Part shown: one piece after another, positions 9,056-17,500 of the stretch | How the letters are laid out: each line of letters begins with the position of its first letter | Position numbering within the stretch: the stretch's first letter is position 1 | DNA from: Actinorhabdospora filicis | GTDB lineage: Bacteria; Actinomycetota; Actinomycetes; Mycobacteriales; Micromonosporaceae | Reading direction: 5' to 3' | Length of the DNA stretch: 64,000 nucleotides | NCBI RefSeq assembly: GCF_030269765.1 | Contig: NZ_BSTX01000001.1 | Coordinates: 1,619,370 to 1,683,369 of the forward strand | The notes under the pieces: generated by a model | What the model was told of the DNA's origin: nothing | The model's database searches: none | The model's input: the letters and a program-made list of their open reading frames with translations, nothing else | Made by a program: the position numbers and the translations under genes

Positions 9056-9484
9056 ATGATGAATCCTGTGGCCTTCAGCGTGTTCGCCGCCGTCCTCTAC
9101 GCGTTACACCCGGTCGCCGACTACTGGATGCAAGGCGACCACCAGGCCGCGCACAAGGCAGACCACAACCTGCATGGACACCTCATGTGCGGGTTGCACG
9201 TCGTCGGCTACACGCTGACATGCGCGATAGGCGTCGCGATCGCCTCGACCCTGTTCGCGCTCCCCATCCACCCCGGTGCCGCAGCGGCAGCGCTCGTGGT
9301 GAACGCCGGGACGCACTACCTCGCCGACCGGCGCACCTTCCTCGCCTGGGTCGCCGAGCGCGTCCGGCACGGCGTCTTCTGGCGAAACGGCGGGGCCCCA
9401 CAGCTCGATCGGCTTTCCATATGGGAGTCCTACTCGCCTGTGCCGGAATCCTCGCTACCTAGCCTCAGACAGACTTCAGACTGA
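9056..9484 (+). CDS. Small membrane protein (DUF3307-like)
   Basis: About 142 residues with two or three hydrophobic helices. HPVADYWMQGDHQAAHKADHN and a later THYLADRR resemble the HF(L)AD-type repeats of DUF3307 proteins carried by many actinomycete plasmids and AICEs; family assignment is from pattern memory. AAAGGAGAG at 9041-9049 supports ATG 9056 over the upstream ATG at 9035. The role is unknown, but the family often sits beside plasmid transfer genes. Confidence 0.6.
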   Translation: MMNPVAFSVFAAVLYALHPVADYWMQGDHQAAHKADHNLHGHLMCGLHVVGYTLTCAIGVAIASTLFALPIHPGAAAAALVVNAGTHYLADRRTFLAWVAERVRHGVFWRNGGAPQLDRLSIWESYSPVPESSLPSLRQTSD

Positions 9485-9595
9485 GGCTGGCAGGGTGGGC
9501 CGCCCACAAGCACGTCCTCGGCCCCTGCGAATCCGACGGTAGCAACCCTAAGCATCGTGCGAGGGGGCGGAAAGACGGTCACCCCCTCGCACAGG

Positions 9596-9796
9596 TCAAC
9601 GACTAAGGAAGCCATGGAGCCCTGCGGCAACACCAATGGCAACCGGGATTGCCAAGATAGGTTGGCTGGCAGCGGCGGTGCCCCAGCCAGCGACAGCAGC
9701 AATGACGATGATGACGAACCAGCGGAGAGGCAGGCGACTGTGCTCTTCAGGGTCGTGATCATCTCCAGGGTTCACGGTGGGGGTCTGTCGTGGCAC
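9596..9796 (-). CDS. Small two-helix membrane protein
   Basis: If started at GTG 9796 it gives 66 residues: a polar N-terminus, WFVIIVIAAVAGWGTAAA as one membrane helix and a second hydrophobic stretch to the end. AGCGGGA lies upstream of the start. The sequence is of the kind seen as orphan small membrane proteins on AICEs. Base composition here is less GC-rich than the core genome. Real-gene status is uncertain. Confidence 0.4.
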   Translation of the reverse strand: MPRQTPTVNPGDDHDPEEHSRLPLRWFVIIVIAAVAGWGTAAASQPILAIPVAIGVAAGLHGFLSR

Positions 9797-10047
9797 GATG
9801 GTCCCGCTTCTGTTGTTGGCTGAACACGGAGCAGGGCGGCCCCCGCTGCAACGGGTGGCCGCCCGCAATGCGCCCGGCGGCCTGGCCGTCCTGCTGATCT
9901 GGACCGTACCTTGTGGAGAGAGTGTCCAGACTTTCCTGTCATTGACCAACAGCCGGACCGATCCCGGATACACATGAGCCCAAGCACACCTCGGCCAGCA
10001 AGCAAGCACGGTGTCGACCGCGAGCTACAGATAGGCACGCGCGAGTC

Positions 10048-10644
10048 TCAGTAGGGCCATCGACCTTCGAGCTCATCAGCGAACCTGGTCAGTTCTTTGA
10101 TCATCAGCGGGAACCGCTGGTTGCATTTGATCCAAGCTCCAGCACTGCTCAGTCGACTCGCTCCGACGGCAGCGGCGGCGGCTCGCTTGCTTCTGGGGCT
10201 ATCGTGGGCAGCGAAGTTTCGCAGCGCGACGAGCGTGTTGATAGGACCTACGTAAGACTGCTTCCTAATAACCTCAATGAGCCAATGCCGGTCAGGAAGA
10301 TACTCCCTAATCTTCCTAATTAGCCCATCTCGGCCCTTGAAGTCAAAATACCCCTCCTTGATCACGAGATACTCACAGACCTCGTCGGTCAGGTGTTTCG
10401 GGAAACTCACGTTAGTCCTGAGACCAATGGTGCCATCGGTGTCGTTGTTAATGGCCGTGACTATACAGTCGAGCATCAAGCGCTCAAACTCGACGTAGGT
10501 TCTGATCAAGGCCGCCTCGTAAGCCCATGTAATCGACTGTTTACCAAGGCCGCTGACAGTAACCTCTTCGGTAAACGCGACGATCCGCCCCAAGGCGCGC
10601 TTGAAGTCTTGCACGACCTTCTTGCCGCTCTTCTTCCTCCCCAT
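10048..10644 (-). CDS. HEPN-type putative RNase
   Basis: About 198 residues, mostly alpha-helical, with ALRNFAAHDSP near the C-terminal part: R142 and H147 form the RN-x3-H signature of HEPN ribonucleases. HEPN proteins act as toxins or effectors in toxin-antitoxin, abortive infection and other defence systems. The gene is markedly lower in GC than its neighbours and sits in the island, indicating transfer. No obvious nucleotidyltransferase (MNT) antitoxin is adjacent. Start uncertain: ATG 10644, ATG 10674 or ATG 10704; none has a strong ribosome site. Family call rests on the motif and helical look. Confidence 0.55.
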   Translation of the reverse strand: MGRKKSGKKVVQDFKRALGRIVAFTEEVTVSGLGKQSITWAYEAALIRTYVEFERLMLDCIVTAINNDTDGTIGLRTNVSFPKHLTDEVCEYLVIKEGYFDFKGRDGLIRKIREYLPDRHWLIEVIRKQSYVGPINTLVALRNFAAHDSPRSKRAAAAAVGASRLSSAGAWIKCNQRFPLMIKELTRFADELEGRWPY

Positions 10645-10761
10645 GTCTCGAAAGTAGCCCCCCGACACTGTCATGATCCATGATTGCGATACCGGACTGC
10701 CCATGTGCTCGCAACCCGAGCGGACCGACCCTTCGGGCCGTATCGCCTCCTGCCAAGGCCC

Positions 10762-11598
10762 TCAAGGTTGCCCGAAATCCACCAACCGGCTCCGCTCATT
10801 CCCCGCCAGTGGCCACCAGATTCGTCCAGCTGATATAGGCACAAACGACTGACTGGTCGTAGCTACGGTTATCCCCTGCTCTGCATCAGAGGCCATGAAC
10901 CGAAAATTCGCCTCCCGTGTCGCGTTCGGGAAGACGAACACGACCACGCCTTCATGGTCAAGCGGCGTGTCGTACAGCCTCAGCTTTCGCACCACGCGCA
11001 CCAGCGATTCAGTGCCGGTGTTGTACTCGAGGAAGAACCTTCGGCTGAGGCCGCCCTCGCGCCAGACCCAGCTGGCGTCGGGCCGGGCGAAGCCGTAGGT
11101 GAGGGCAACGCTGTCAGGCTCGCCTAGACACTCTTCGAGCTCCGCGCCTTCGGTGTGGCGTGCGTGCTCGTAGAGGTGAGAGAGCACCTCGTTCACGCCC
11201 AGGAGGTGCTCCATGTCCCGGCGCGCCGTGAGCTTGCCGAGCCGTGCGGTCGTGTCCGGGACGCGCGGGGGCTTCTCGCCTCGGGAGTGGGCGTAGATCG
11301 TCGCTCCGACGTGGCCCAGCGTGTAGCGCCAGGCTTGGGAGCCTGGACGCACCGACCGTCGGAAGCGCGTCACCACACCCAGGCCGCGGAGCACTGTGAG
11401 GCGGGTTCGTGCTCGCGTCTCCGAGGGGAAGAACATCCTGGTGATCTGCGGGAGCAGAAGGACCTGGTGCTGACCGAGGGCATCGATGAGGTTGAGGTCG
11501 CGGTCGGTCAAGTGCCGGTGGACCGCGATGATTTGTTCGCCTGTTATGGGCTTCTGTCTGGGCTCCTCCAATGTCGCCTCCAGGTGGTTGACCTGCAT
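10762..11598 (-). CDS. Replication-relaxation family protein
   Basis: About 278 residues. A winged-helix-like N-terminal half (LTDRDLNLIDALGQHQVLLLPQIT, then RTRLTVLRGLGVVTRFRR) and a C-terminal half containing EYNTGTESLVRVVRKLRLY match the Replic_Relax family found on conjugative plasmids and AICEs, thought to bind DNA and assist replication or mobilisation. ATG 11598 is chosen because GAAGGTGA precedes it. The gene supports AICE ancestry of the island. It is 117 bases upstream of the HEPN gene on the same strand. Confidence 0.75.
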   Translation of the reverse strand: MQVNHLEATLEEPRQKPITGEQIIAVHRHLTDRDLNLIDALGQHQVLLLPQITRMFFPSETRARTRLTVLRGLGVVTRFRRSVRPGSQAWRYTLGHVGATIYAHSRGEKPPRVPDTTARLGKLTARRDMEHLLGVNEVLSHLYEHARHTEGAELEECLGEPDSVALTYGFARPDASWVWREGGLSRRFFLEYNTGTESLVRVVRKLRLYDTPLDHEGVVVFVFPNATREANFRFMASDAEQGITVATTSQSFVPISAGRIWWPLAGNERSRLVDFGQP

Positions 11599-11859
11599 GT
11601 TCACCTTCACTCGCCCGACTTGGCACCGACGGGTCACAGGCCTGGTGACCTGCTGACTCGTTCGCCGGATTGACCCGGTTCGAAGCGGGTGGACGAGAGT
11701 AGCTCTGGGCGGGCACGCGCAGTCGCCATCGCCAGGTCTCCCCGGGCACAAGTCAGGCACAGACCGGCTGCCTGCTCGTTTCTGGTTCTGCCCGGTCGAG
11801 GTCGTGCCCGCTCAGCCGCGTGTCCGAGGCAAGATCCTCTGCGGAGTAGCCTCAACGCG

Positions 11860-12975
11860 ATGCCGGATACGTCCTCACCGAAAGCGCTTTCGGCAGACGA
11901 GCGTGAGTGGCTGGCCACCCGAGCCCGCCTTACTGACGAGCGCTTCGAGCTCGGCGTCCAGGCCGCGGAGCTCTATCCCGGCCTGCTCAAGGTGGAGGGA
12001 ACGCCCCTGCTCAGCCGAAGTGAGTGGCTGCCGGAGAAGCCACTCCCGCTGGACGCCGTCAAGCTGATGTCGGTCCCTGACGCACCGCCGCTCCCTCGCC
12101 TTCCACTCGATACGCCGACGGTCGTTCCGCACGGCTACAGCTCGTACGTGGACGCACTGCTCGCGCTGACGCCAGCGAGGCTGGAGAACAGGTCCACCTA
12201 TCGACTCCGGGCCGCCGATCTCCGGCGTCCGGCGGCGTGGATGTCATTCAGCCGGGGCCGCTATTCCGATGGGCTCGACACCGGTGAGGCCGCAGCCCAC
12301 GAGTACGCCTCAGGCCGGTCGGCCGTGCTGCGCGAAGCGATCGGCGACCCGTGCGATCCGGCACGCCGGCCGACGAACATCGCCATCAGCACGCTCACCA
12401 TCCGCGAAGACCGCAGCACGGGCGAGGCGACATTCATCCTGCACTGGCGGGATCCGGCGAAGGTCGGGCACGCGGGTGGGCTGTTCCAGGTCGCGCCCGC
12501 CGGGATCTTCCAGGCCTCCGGCGAGGCCGACTGGAACGACATGAACGACTTCAGCCTGTGGCGCTGCATGACGCAGGAGTTCGCCGAGGAGCTCCTCGGA
12601 CGGCCCGAGGAGTACGGCAGTGAGCTGGCGCCGATCGACTACGCCTCCTGGCCCTTCGCCGTCGCCATGAATGCCGCCGTGACCTCTGGAGCAGCCTCCG
12701 CCTACTGCCTGGGCCTCGGCGTCGACCCGCTCACCTTCGCCACGGACCTGCTCACCGTGGTGGTCTTCGACGGCCTGGTCTTCGACGAACTGTTCGGGAC
12801 ACTCGTTGACGAGAACGCCGAGGGCCTGCTCCTGCGTGGGGACGACGGCAACGTCGGTATCGCCTTCACCCGGGAGAACGTCGAGCGGTACGCCCGGCGA
12901 GAACGGATGCAGGCAGCCGGCGCAGCGCTCCTCGCTCTCGCTTGGCGGCATCGAGAATCCTTGCTGGCCCGCTAA
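11860..12975 (+). CDS. Divergent Nudix-like protein, function unknown
   Basis: About 371 residues. The N-terminal third is unfamiliar; the middle has RPTNIAISTLTIRED, HWRDPAKVGHAGGLFQVAPAG and then TQEFAEELLG. The order (beta strand, Gly-rich loop, E-x2-EE helix) resembles a Nudix fold with a degenerate box: Arg of RExxEE is replaced by Gln and the spacing is altered. I recall similar actinomycete proteins annotated as hypothetical or regulator-like. ATG 11860 is chosen because upstream in-frame sequence looks non-coding. It is divergent from the replication-relaxation gene and faces the GntR/Nudix pair. Confidence 0.6.
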   Translation: MPDTSSPKALSADEREWLATRARLTDERFELGVQAAELYPGLLKVEGTPLLSRSEWLPEKPLPLDAVKLMSVPDAPPLPRLPLDTPTVVPHGYSSYVDALLALTPARLENRSTYRLRAADLRRPAAWMSFSRGRYSDGLDTGEAAAHEYASGRSAVLREAIGDPCDPARRPTNIAISTLTIREDRSTGEATFILHWRDPAKVGHAGGLFQVAPAGIFQASGEADWNDMNDFSLWRCMTQEFAEELLGRPEEYGSELAPIDYASWPFAVAMNAAVTSGAASAYCLGLGVDPLTFATDLLTVVVFDGLVFDELFGTLVDENAEGLLLRGDDGNVGIAFTRENVERYARRERMQAAGAALLALAWRHRESLLAR

Positions 12976-13020
12976 CCGAGTCGGCGGTGACCGGCTCCCG
13001 CAGGTTCATGCGGCCCAAGC

Positions 13021-13266
13021 TCAAGAGGCGTCCGGCCCGGATTCCGGCCCGACGTAGATCTCCGTCCCGTCTGACCGCCAGGCTCGCGTGTATCCGCCAG
13101 ACGGCGCCCAGACCACGAGCATGTCACCCACAACCGAGACCAAGCCGTCGTCCCCACCGGCAGGCCACTCGATGGTGATGGTCGCACCGGCATCCAGGCG
13201 GTGCTCGTCGGCGGTGGGCTCGAACACGACGACGGTGGCTCGATCCGAGCAGACCTTGAAGCGCAT
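13021..13266 (-). CDS. Small hypothetical protein
   Basis: An 81-residue, beta-rich acidic protein without recognisable domain. GGTAGGAGAACT precedes ATG 13266, a good ribosome site. It follows the GntR repressor gene by 35 bases on the same strand, so it is probably the third gene of the nudix-gntR transcript. Ordinary codon use suggests a real gene. Confidence 0.55.
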   Translation of the reverse strand: MRFKVCSDRATVVVFEPTADEHRLDAGATITIEWPAGGDDGLVSVVGDMLVVWAPSGGYTRAWRSDGTEIYVGPESGPDAS

Positions 13267-13301
13267 AGTTCTCCTACCCATCCATCCTGCGGGGTCGGCC
13301 G

Positions 13302-14027
13302 CTACTGCGCGCCTGAGTCGAGACTGCGACGGTAGAGCAGTTCACTTCGATGACCGCTCTTGACCAGGATCGACGCCTCGACCGCGAGGTCCCGATCGGT
13401 GAAGACGACCCGCAGCCGGCGAATGACCGGCACCTCCATGGGGAGCTCCAGAAGCTCCAGCTCCGCGCTGGTCGGAAGACGCACCGTCAGCCGGTCTTCC
13501 ATACGACGCTGTGGATAACCAAGGTCTGCCAGCGCTAGCGGAGCGCCACCCCGGATCTTGCCCGGTAGGGCCAGCGGACTCCCGACCGCGATCGAGGCCG
13601 GGTAGTAGGACCAGATCAGTTCCACCGGTTCCCTGTTGACGCGCATCAGCCGACGGCGAAGCACCGCTTGTTGTCCCGGTTTGAGATCAAGGGCGGCAGC
13701 GACCTCGACAGGCGGACGCGTCGTGCTGACTTCGAGGAGGTCGTAGCCGTACCCGTCGTCCAGGCCCGGCACGCGATACGGGAGGGGTTCGTTCAGCCTC
13801 AGCCTCCGCTCACACACGAAGACGCCACGCCCACGCTCGCCCGCAACCAGACCCTCGTCCTTGAGTGTGGTGAGCGCTCTCTGGACGGTGCTGTTGGCGA
13901 CGCCGTACCCGTCAATGAGCTGCTGGGTCGACGGCAGCGCCGACCTCGGCGGGATCTCACCGGCCATGATCTTCGCTCGCAGGTCAGCGGCGACCCTTTG
14001 ATGGTTAGCGCGCCGGTCACGGGTCAT
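13302..14027 (-). CDS. GntR-family repressor (HutC/UTRA type), KorSA-like
   Basis: 241 residues: an N-terminal winged helix (LPSTQQLIDGYGVANSTVQRAL as recognition region) and a C-terminal UTRA effector domain (PYRVPGLDDGYGYDLLEV ... YYPASIA). The ATG overlaps the stop of the upstream Nudix gene by one base (TGATG), a coupled pair. In the AICE pSAM2 a GntR repressor (KorSA) and a Nudix protein (Pif) form the maintenance and immunity control; similarity of arrangement suggests the same role here, repressing replication and transfer genes. This is inference from gene order. Confidence 0.8.
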   Translation of the reverse strand: MTRDRRANHQRVAADLRAKIMAGEIPPRSALPSTQQLIDGYGVANSTVQRALTTLKDEGLVAGERGRGVFVCERRLRLNEPLPYRVPGLDDGYGYDLLEVSTTRPPVEVAAALDLKPGQQAVLRRRLMRVNREPVELIWSYYPASIAVGSPLALPGKIRGGAPLALADLGYPQRRMEDRLTVRLPTSAELELLELPMEVPVIRRLRVVFTDRDLAVEASILVKSGHRSELLYRRSLDSGAQ

Positions 14028-14500
14028 CAGGTGCGCTTGCCGTGTTCGAGGTAGGCCGGTACGCCGCTCGATGTGGCCTCCAGCGCTGCTGTCAGCCGCA
14101 GGACGAGCCGGTCGATGGTGTACTCGGCGAACCGTTCAGGTGGGACGAACTCGTATCGGACGAGCTCCCGGGTCTCGATCTGGATGGCGTTTCTCTCCTC
14201 GATCGACAGCCGACCTCCATCGAAGACGAACAGCAGCTTGCCGCCCTCCTTGGCCGTCGGTGCCCAGTCCACCACGAGCAGCGGCCCCGGCGAGATCTTG
14301 AGCCCGAGCTCCTCGTGGACCTCTCTGACGCAGGCGTCCTGCGGGCTCTCCCCGCGTTCGACGTAGCCGCCGGGGATGTCCCAGAAGCTCTTGTAGGTCG
14401 GCTTCACGAGCATCACCGACCCGGCCTCGTCGGTGAACAGCGCGCCCGCGGCCATGACCGCCTGGGCCGGGTCGTGTTCCTGCGTCTCGGGACCGGTCAC
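14027..14500 (-). CDS. Nudix hydrolase, Pif-like
   Basis: About 157 residues with a complete Nudix box: GGYVERGESPQDACVREVHE followed by ELGL satisfies G-x5-E-x7-REUXEEXGU. Start is GTG 14500 (GGGA just upstream) or ATG 14524 (8 more residues, weak site). Nudix proteins hydrolyse nucleoside diphosphates linked to another moiety; on the AICE pSAM2 a Nudix protein (Pif) blocks transfer into cells already carrying the element. The overlap with the GntR gene supports that reading. Last gene of the island before the helical-repeat operon. Confidence 0.8.
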   Translation of the reverse strand: MTGPETQEHDPAQAVMAAGALFTDEAGSVMLVKPTYKSFWDIPGGYVERGESPQDACVREVHEELGLKISPGPLLVVDWAPTAKEGGKLLFVFDGGRLSIEERNAIQIETRELVRYEFVPPERFAEYTIDRLVLRLTAALEATSSGVPAYLEHGKRT

Positions 14501-14526
14501 GGTTCCCAGCGTATGCCCCGGCATTC

Positions 14527-14536
14527 GATCTAGATC
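14527..14536. promoter_or_regulatory. Palindrome upstream of the nudix-gntR pair
   Basis: GATCTAGATC is a perfect 10-base palindrome three bases upstream of the outermost Nudix start codon. It could be the autoregulatory operator of the GntR protein. Short and position-based, so weak. Confidence 0.3.
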
Positions 14537-14564
14537 TCCATCGGCCGTCCGCCTGGTTTGGACG

Positions 14565-17500
14565 TCACTCCGGTGCGGTGGCCAGGTTCAGGGCGAGGGT
14601 CCGGACCTCCGCCTCGGGGTGGCGGCGCAGTCGGGCGACGAGCCCGCGCGCTGCCGGGTCGGACGGGCGCCGCTCGGGTGTCGCTTTGGCGACCGCGACC
14701 ACCAGGGCCAGTGAGAGGAGGCCGCCGGGGAGGTCGCCGCGGGTGGAGAGCGCTTCGGCGGTGGCGAGGAGCGGTTCTGGGGTGAAGGACGTGCGTGAGG
14801 CGTACCAGGTTTCGACCGCCTCGGCGGTCCGGGCGGCGGCGAGGGGGCGGTCGTGGAGGCGGTCGGCGATGGCTGCGAGGCCGGGCTCGGGTCCATAGGG
14901 GAGGGTGGCGGCGACCAGTAGGGTGCAGCCTTCCGCGAGGTACTCGGGGTGCGCGGCCAGGAGTCTGCCGGCCGCGGCGACGGGTGCCAGGTCGGCGGTG
15001 CCGTCTTGTGTGCGCGCCCAGTGGTCGAGGTCTGAGCACAGGGTGGCGATGCGGCGGCGGGCCGGGAGGTCGCGGTCGGCGAGGGCGTCGGGCTGGCCGG
15101 TGGCGGACAGCAGCCGCTCGATGAGGGCGGCCGCGGTGTCCTCCGGCACGCCGGAGTCGAGGAGCCAGACGAGCGCGTGGGCCGCCTGCCGCCACGTTGT
15201 GCGGTTGTCGAGGTCGGCGACCGCGTCGGCGATGGTGGCGGTCCCGCCGGGTGCCTGGGCCGACCAGGACGGGTATGCGTTCCAGGCGGCGAGGGCGGTG
15301 TTGCGGTCGGGGTGGCGTCCGGCGGCGAGGACCAGGGCGGCGTAGGCGGCGGCGTGGCGGGGTGCGATGTCCCAGCGGCCGATGGTGAGGGCGGCCTGGG
15401 CGACCGCAGGTTCGGGGTCGGCGATGGCTTCTTCGAGGATCGTCCAGGCGCGCGGGTCGTCGAGCAGGTGGCGGACGGCCGAGACGATCGCGGCCTTCAC
15501 GTCGCGGTGCGGGCCGGTGCTCCAGGTCGCGTGGAGGGCGTCCATCGCGCCGGGCACCGAGGACGCCGCGAGCAGGCGCGCGGCCTCCTTGCGGGCGGTG
15601 ACCTTCGGGGAGGCCAGCAGCGCGGTCAGCGGCTCGGCGAGCGCCGAGGGCGGGGTGAAACGGGCGGCGCGTCCGGCGGAGTAGACCGCGACGCGGGCGC
15701 GGTCGCCGTCGGCGCGGTCGAGGAGGAGGCCGAGGGCTTCCGCGGGACGTGAGGTCCATACGAGAGCGGCGAGGGCGGCTTCGTCGAGGACGGTGTTGGG
15801 CGAGTCGACGTAGCGGTTGACCAGGTCCCAGCCGCCCGGCACGTGCGCGGCCTGGGCGATCGCGGCGGCCCGGATGTGCAGGCGTGTGCCGGCGTCACCG
15901 ATGACGGCCTTGAGCAGCCGCAGGTAGGCGGCCTGCTGCCGGGGCAGCCACCGGTCGACGGCCTGCGCGTGGCCCGGCACCCAGCGGACGCCCTGGGCGA
16001 GGTGCCCGCCCGCCGGGGGTGAGCCCTCGAAGACGAGGTCGAGCAGGTCGGTGCGCGTGGTGCACAGTGTCCTCCAGACCGCGTGGACGGCGACGGTGGA
16101 CGTGTCGCCGAGGAGGATGTCCTCGACGCGGGAGGCGCGCTCGCGCGGGTCGTCGAGGAGCAGGCTGATGGCCGTGGCGGCGACCGCGGTGACGTTGCCG
16201 GGCGCGGCGGCGCGGGCGAGGAGCTCGGTCAGCGGTGCCAGGCCGTGCGCGCGAGGGCCGAGGCCGCCGACGACGCCGAACAGCGGCTCGAAGTGGGCGC
16301 GTTCGGCGCCCCGGCGCAGCCACGGCAGGAGCGTGGCGATGAAGCGCGCCTCGTCGCCGCGCCGCAGGTGCCGCCGCAGGTCGCGCAGATAGAGGCGTCC
16401 GGTGCCGGCCAGGCCGTCCAGCGTGGACGTCGCCCAGTCCAGCAGCTCGGGCACCTCGGAGCGGGCCGACAGCAGCCGGACGGCCAGCCCGGTGAGCGCC
16501 GTGCGGGTGGACCAGGAGGCGTCACGGGCTTCGACCGTGTCCTTGGCGATCGCGGTGAGGGCGGGAGCGTGGGCGCCGGTGAAGCGGTGCGGCGGGATCG
16601 AGGAGAGGGCGGTGACGAAGCGGGCGCGGACCGGGTCCTGCTCGTTGCGCAAACGGTCGAGTCCGTTCAGGACGGTGCCGAGGGCCTCGGGGTCGGCCGA
16701 GCGGCGGACGCAGGCGATCAGGAGCCCGTAACCGGCCGCGCGGTCGTCGGCGAGGTGCCTGCGGGTCGCGGTGAGAAGCGCCGGGAAGGCGTCGGCGAAG
16801 GGCAGGTGCGCGGTGTAGTGCAGGACGCGCGCCTCGTCCTCGGCGACCGCGGGCAGGCCGATGGCGCGCTCGGCCTCACGGGTGCGCAGGGCGCGCGGGA
16901 GGACGTCGAGGAGGACCTCCGGCAGCGGCTCGGCGCTCACCGGGCGCGTCGCCGACAGGGCCTCGAACAGCTCCGCCCGCGCCGATGGCGGACGCCGCTT
17001 CAGCAGCGCGGCCCATTCGCCGGGGCCGTCCCAGCGGGTGCCCAGCTCCACCAGGACGGGCAGGTCGAGCGCGGCCAGGCGCCGCAGCGTTCCCGCACCG
17101 AGCCCGGACGGGCCGGTGCCGGTGTACACGTGCCGGGACAGCAGCCGCGCCACGCGCCGGGGATCGTGCGCGGCCAGGAAGGTCAGGGCCTTGCCGGCGC
17201 CGACGCGCGCCAGGCGGGGATCGCCCTCCAGCAGGGACAGCACCCGCTCGGGCTCGCCCTCGGCCGCCGACAGCACCGACCACCCGTAACGCGACCACCA
17301 GGAGCGCGCTTCCAGACGGTTCCCGGACAAGTGCCGCTCGGCCTCGTCGAGGACGGGCCCCGGGTGACGGCGGGCGAGGGCGTCCCATCGACCGGCGGCG
17401 TAGCCGATCCGCGGGAGCAGCTCGCGCACCGTCGCCTCACCACAGGAGATGAGCAGCTTGGCCGCCTCGGCGTCGCCGTGGCGCTCGCGGACCGCTCCGA

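Noticed and set aside
9557-9823. 88-codon plus-strand frame in the island
   Set aside because: No ribosome site, odd composition, and it overlaps the more protein-like minus-strand frame.
10705-10761. Hairpin-like CCC-TTC-GGG between HEPN and replication-relaxation genes
   Set aside because: Arms too short to call a terminator.
11599-11859. Possible extra small gene between divergent island genes
   Set aside because: Frames here are not protein-like and lack ribosome sites; treated as a divergent promoter region.
12999-13007. CGCAGGTTC, matching part of the tRNA T-arm, as possible attR
   Set aside because: Only nine bases match and the flanks differ; too short to be a duplicated tRNA 3' end.
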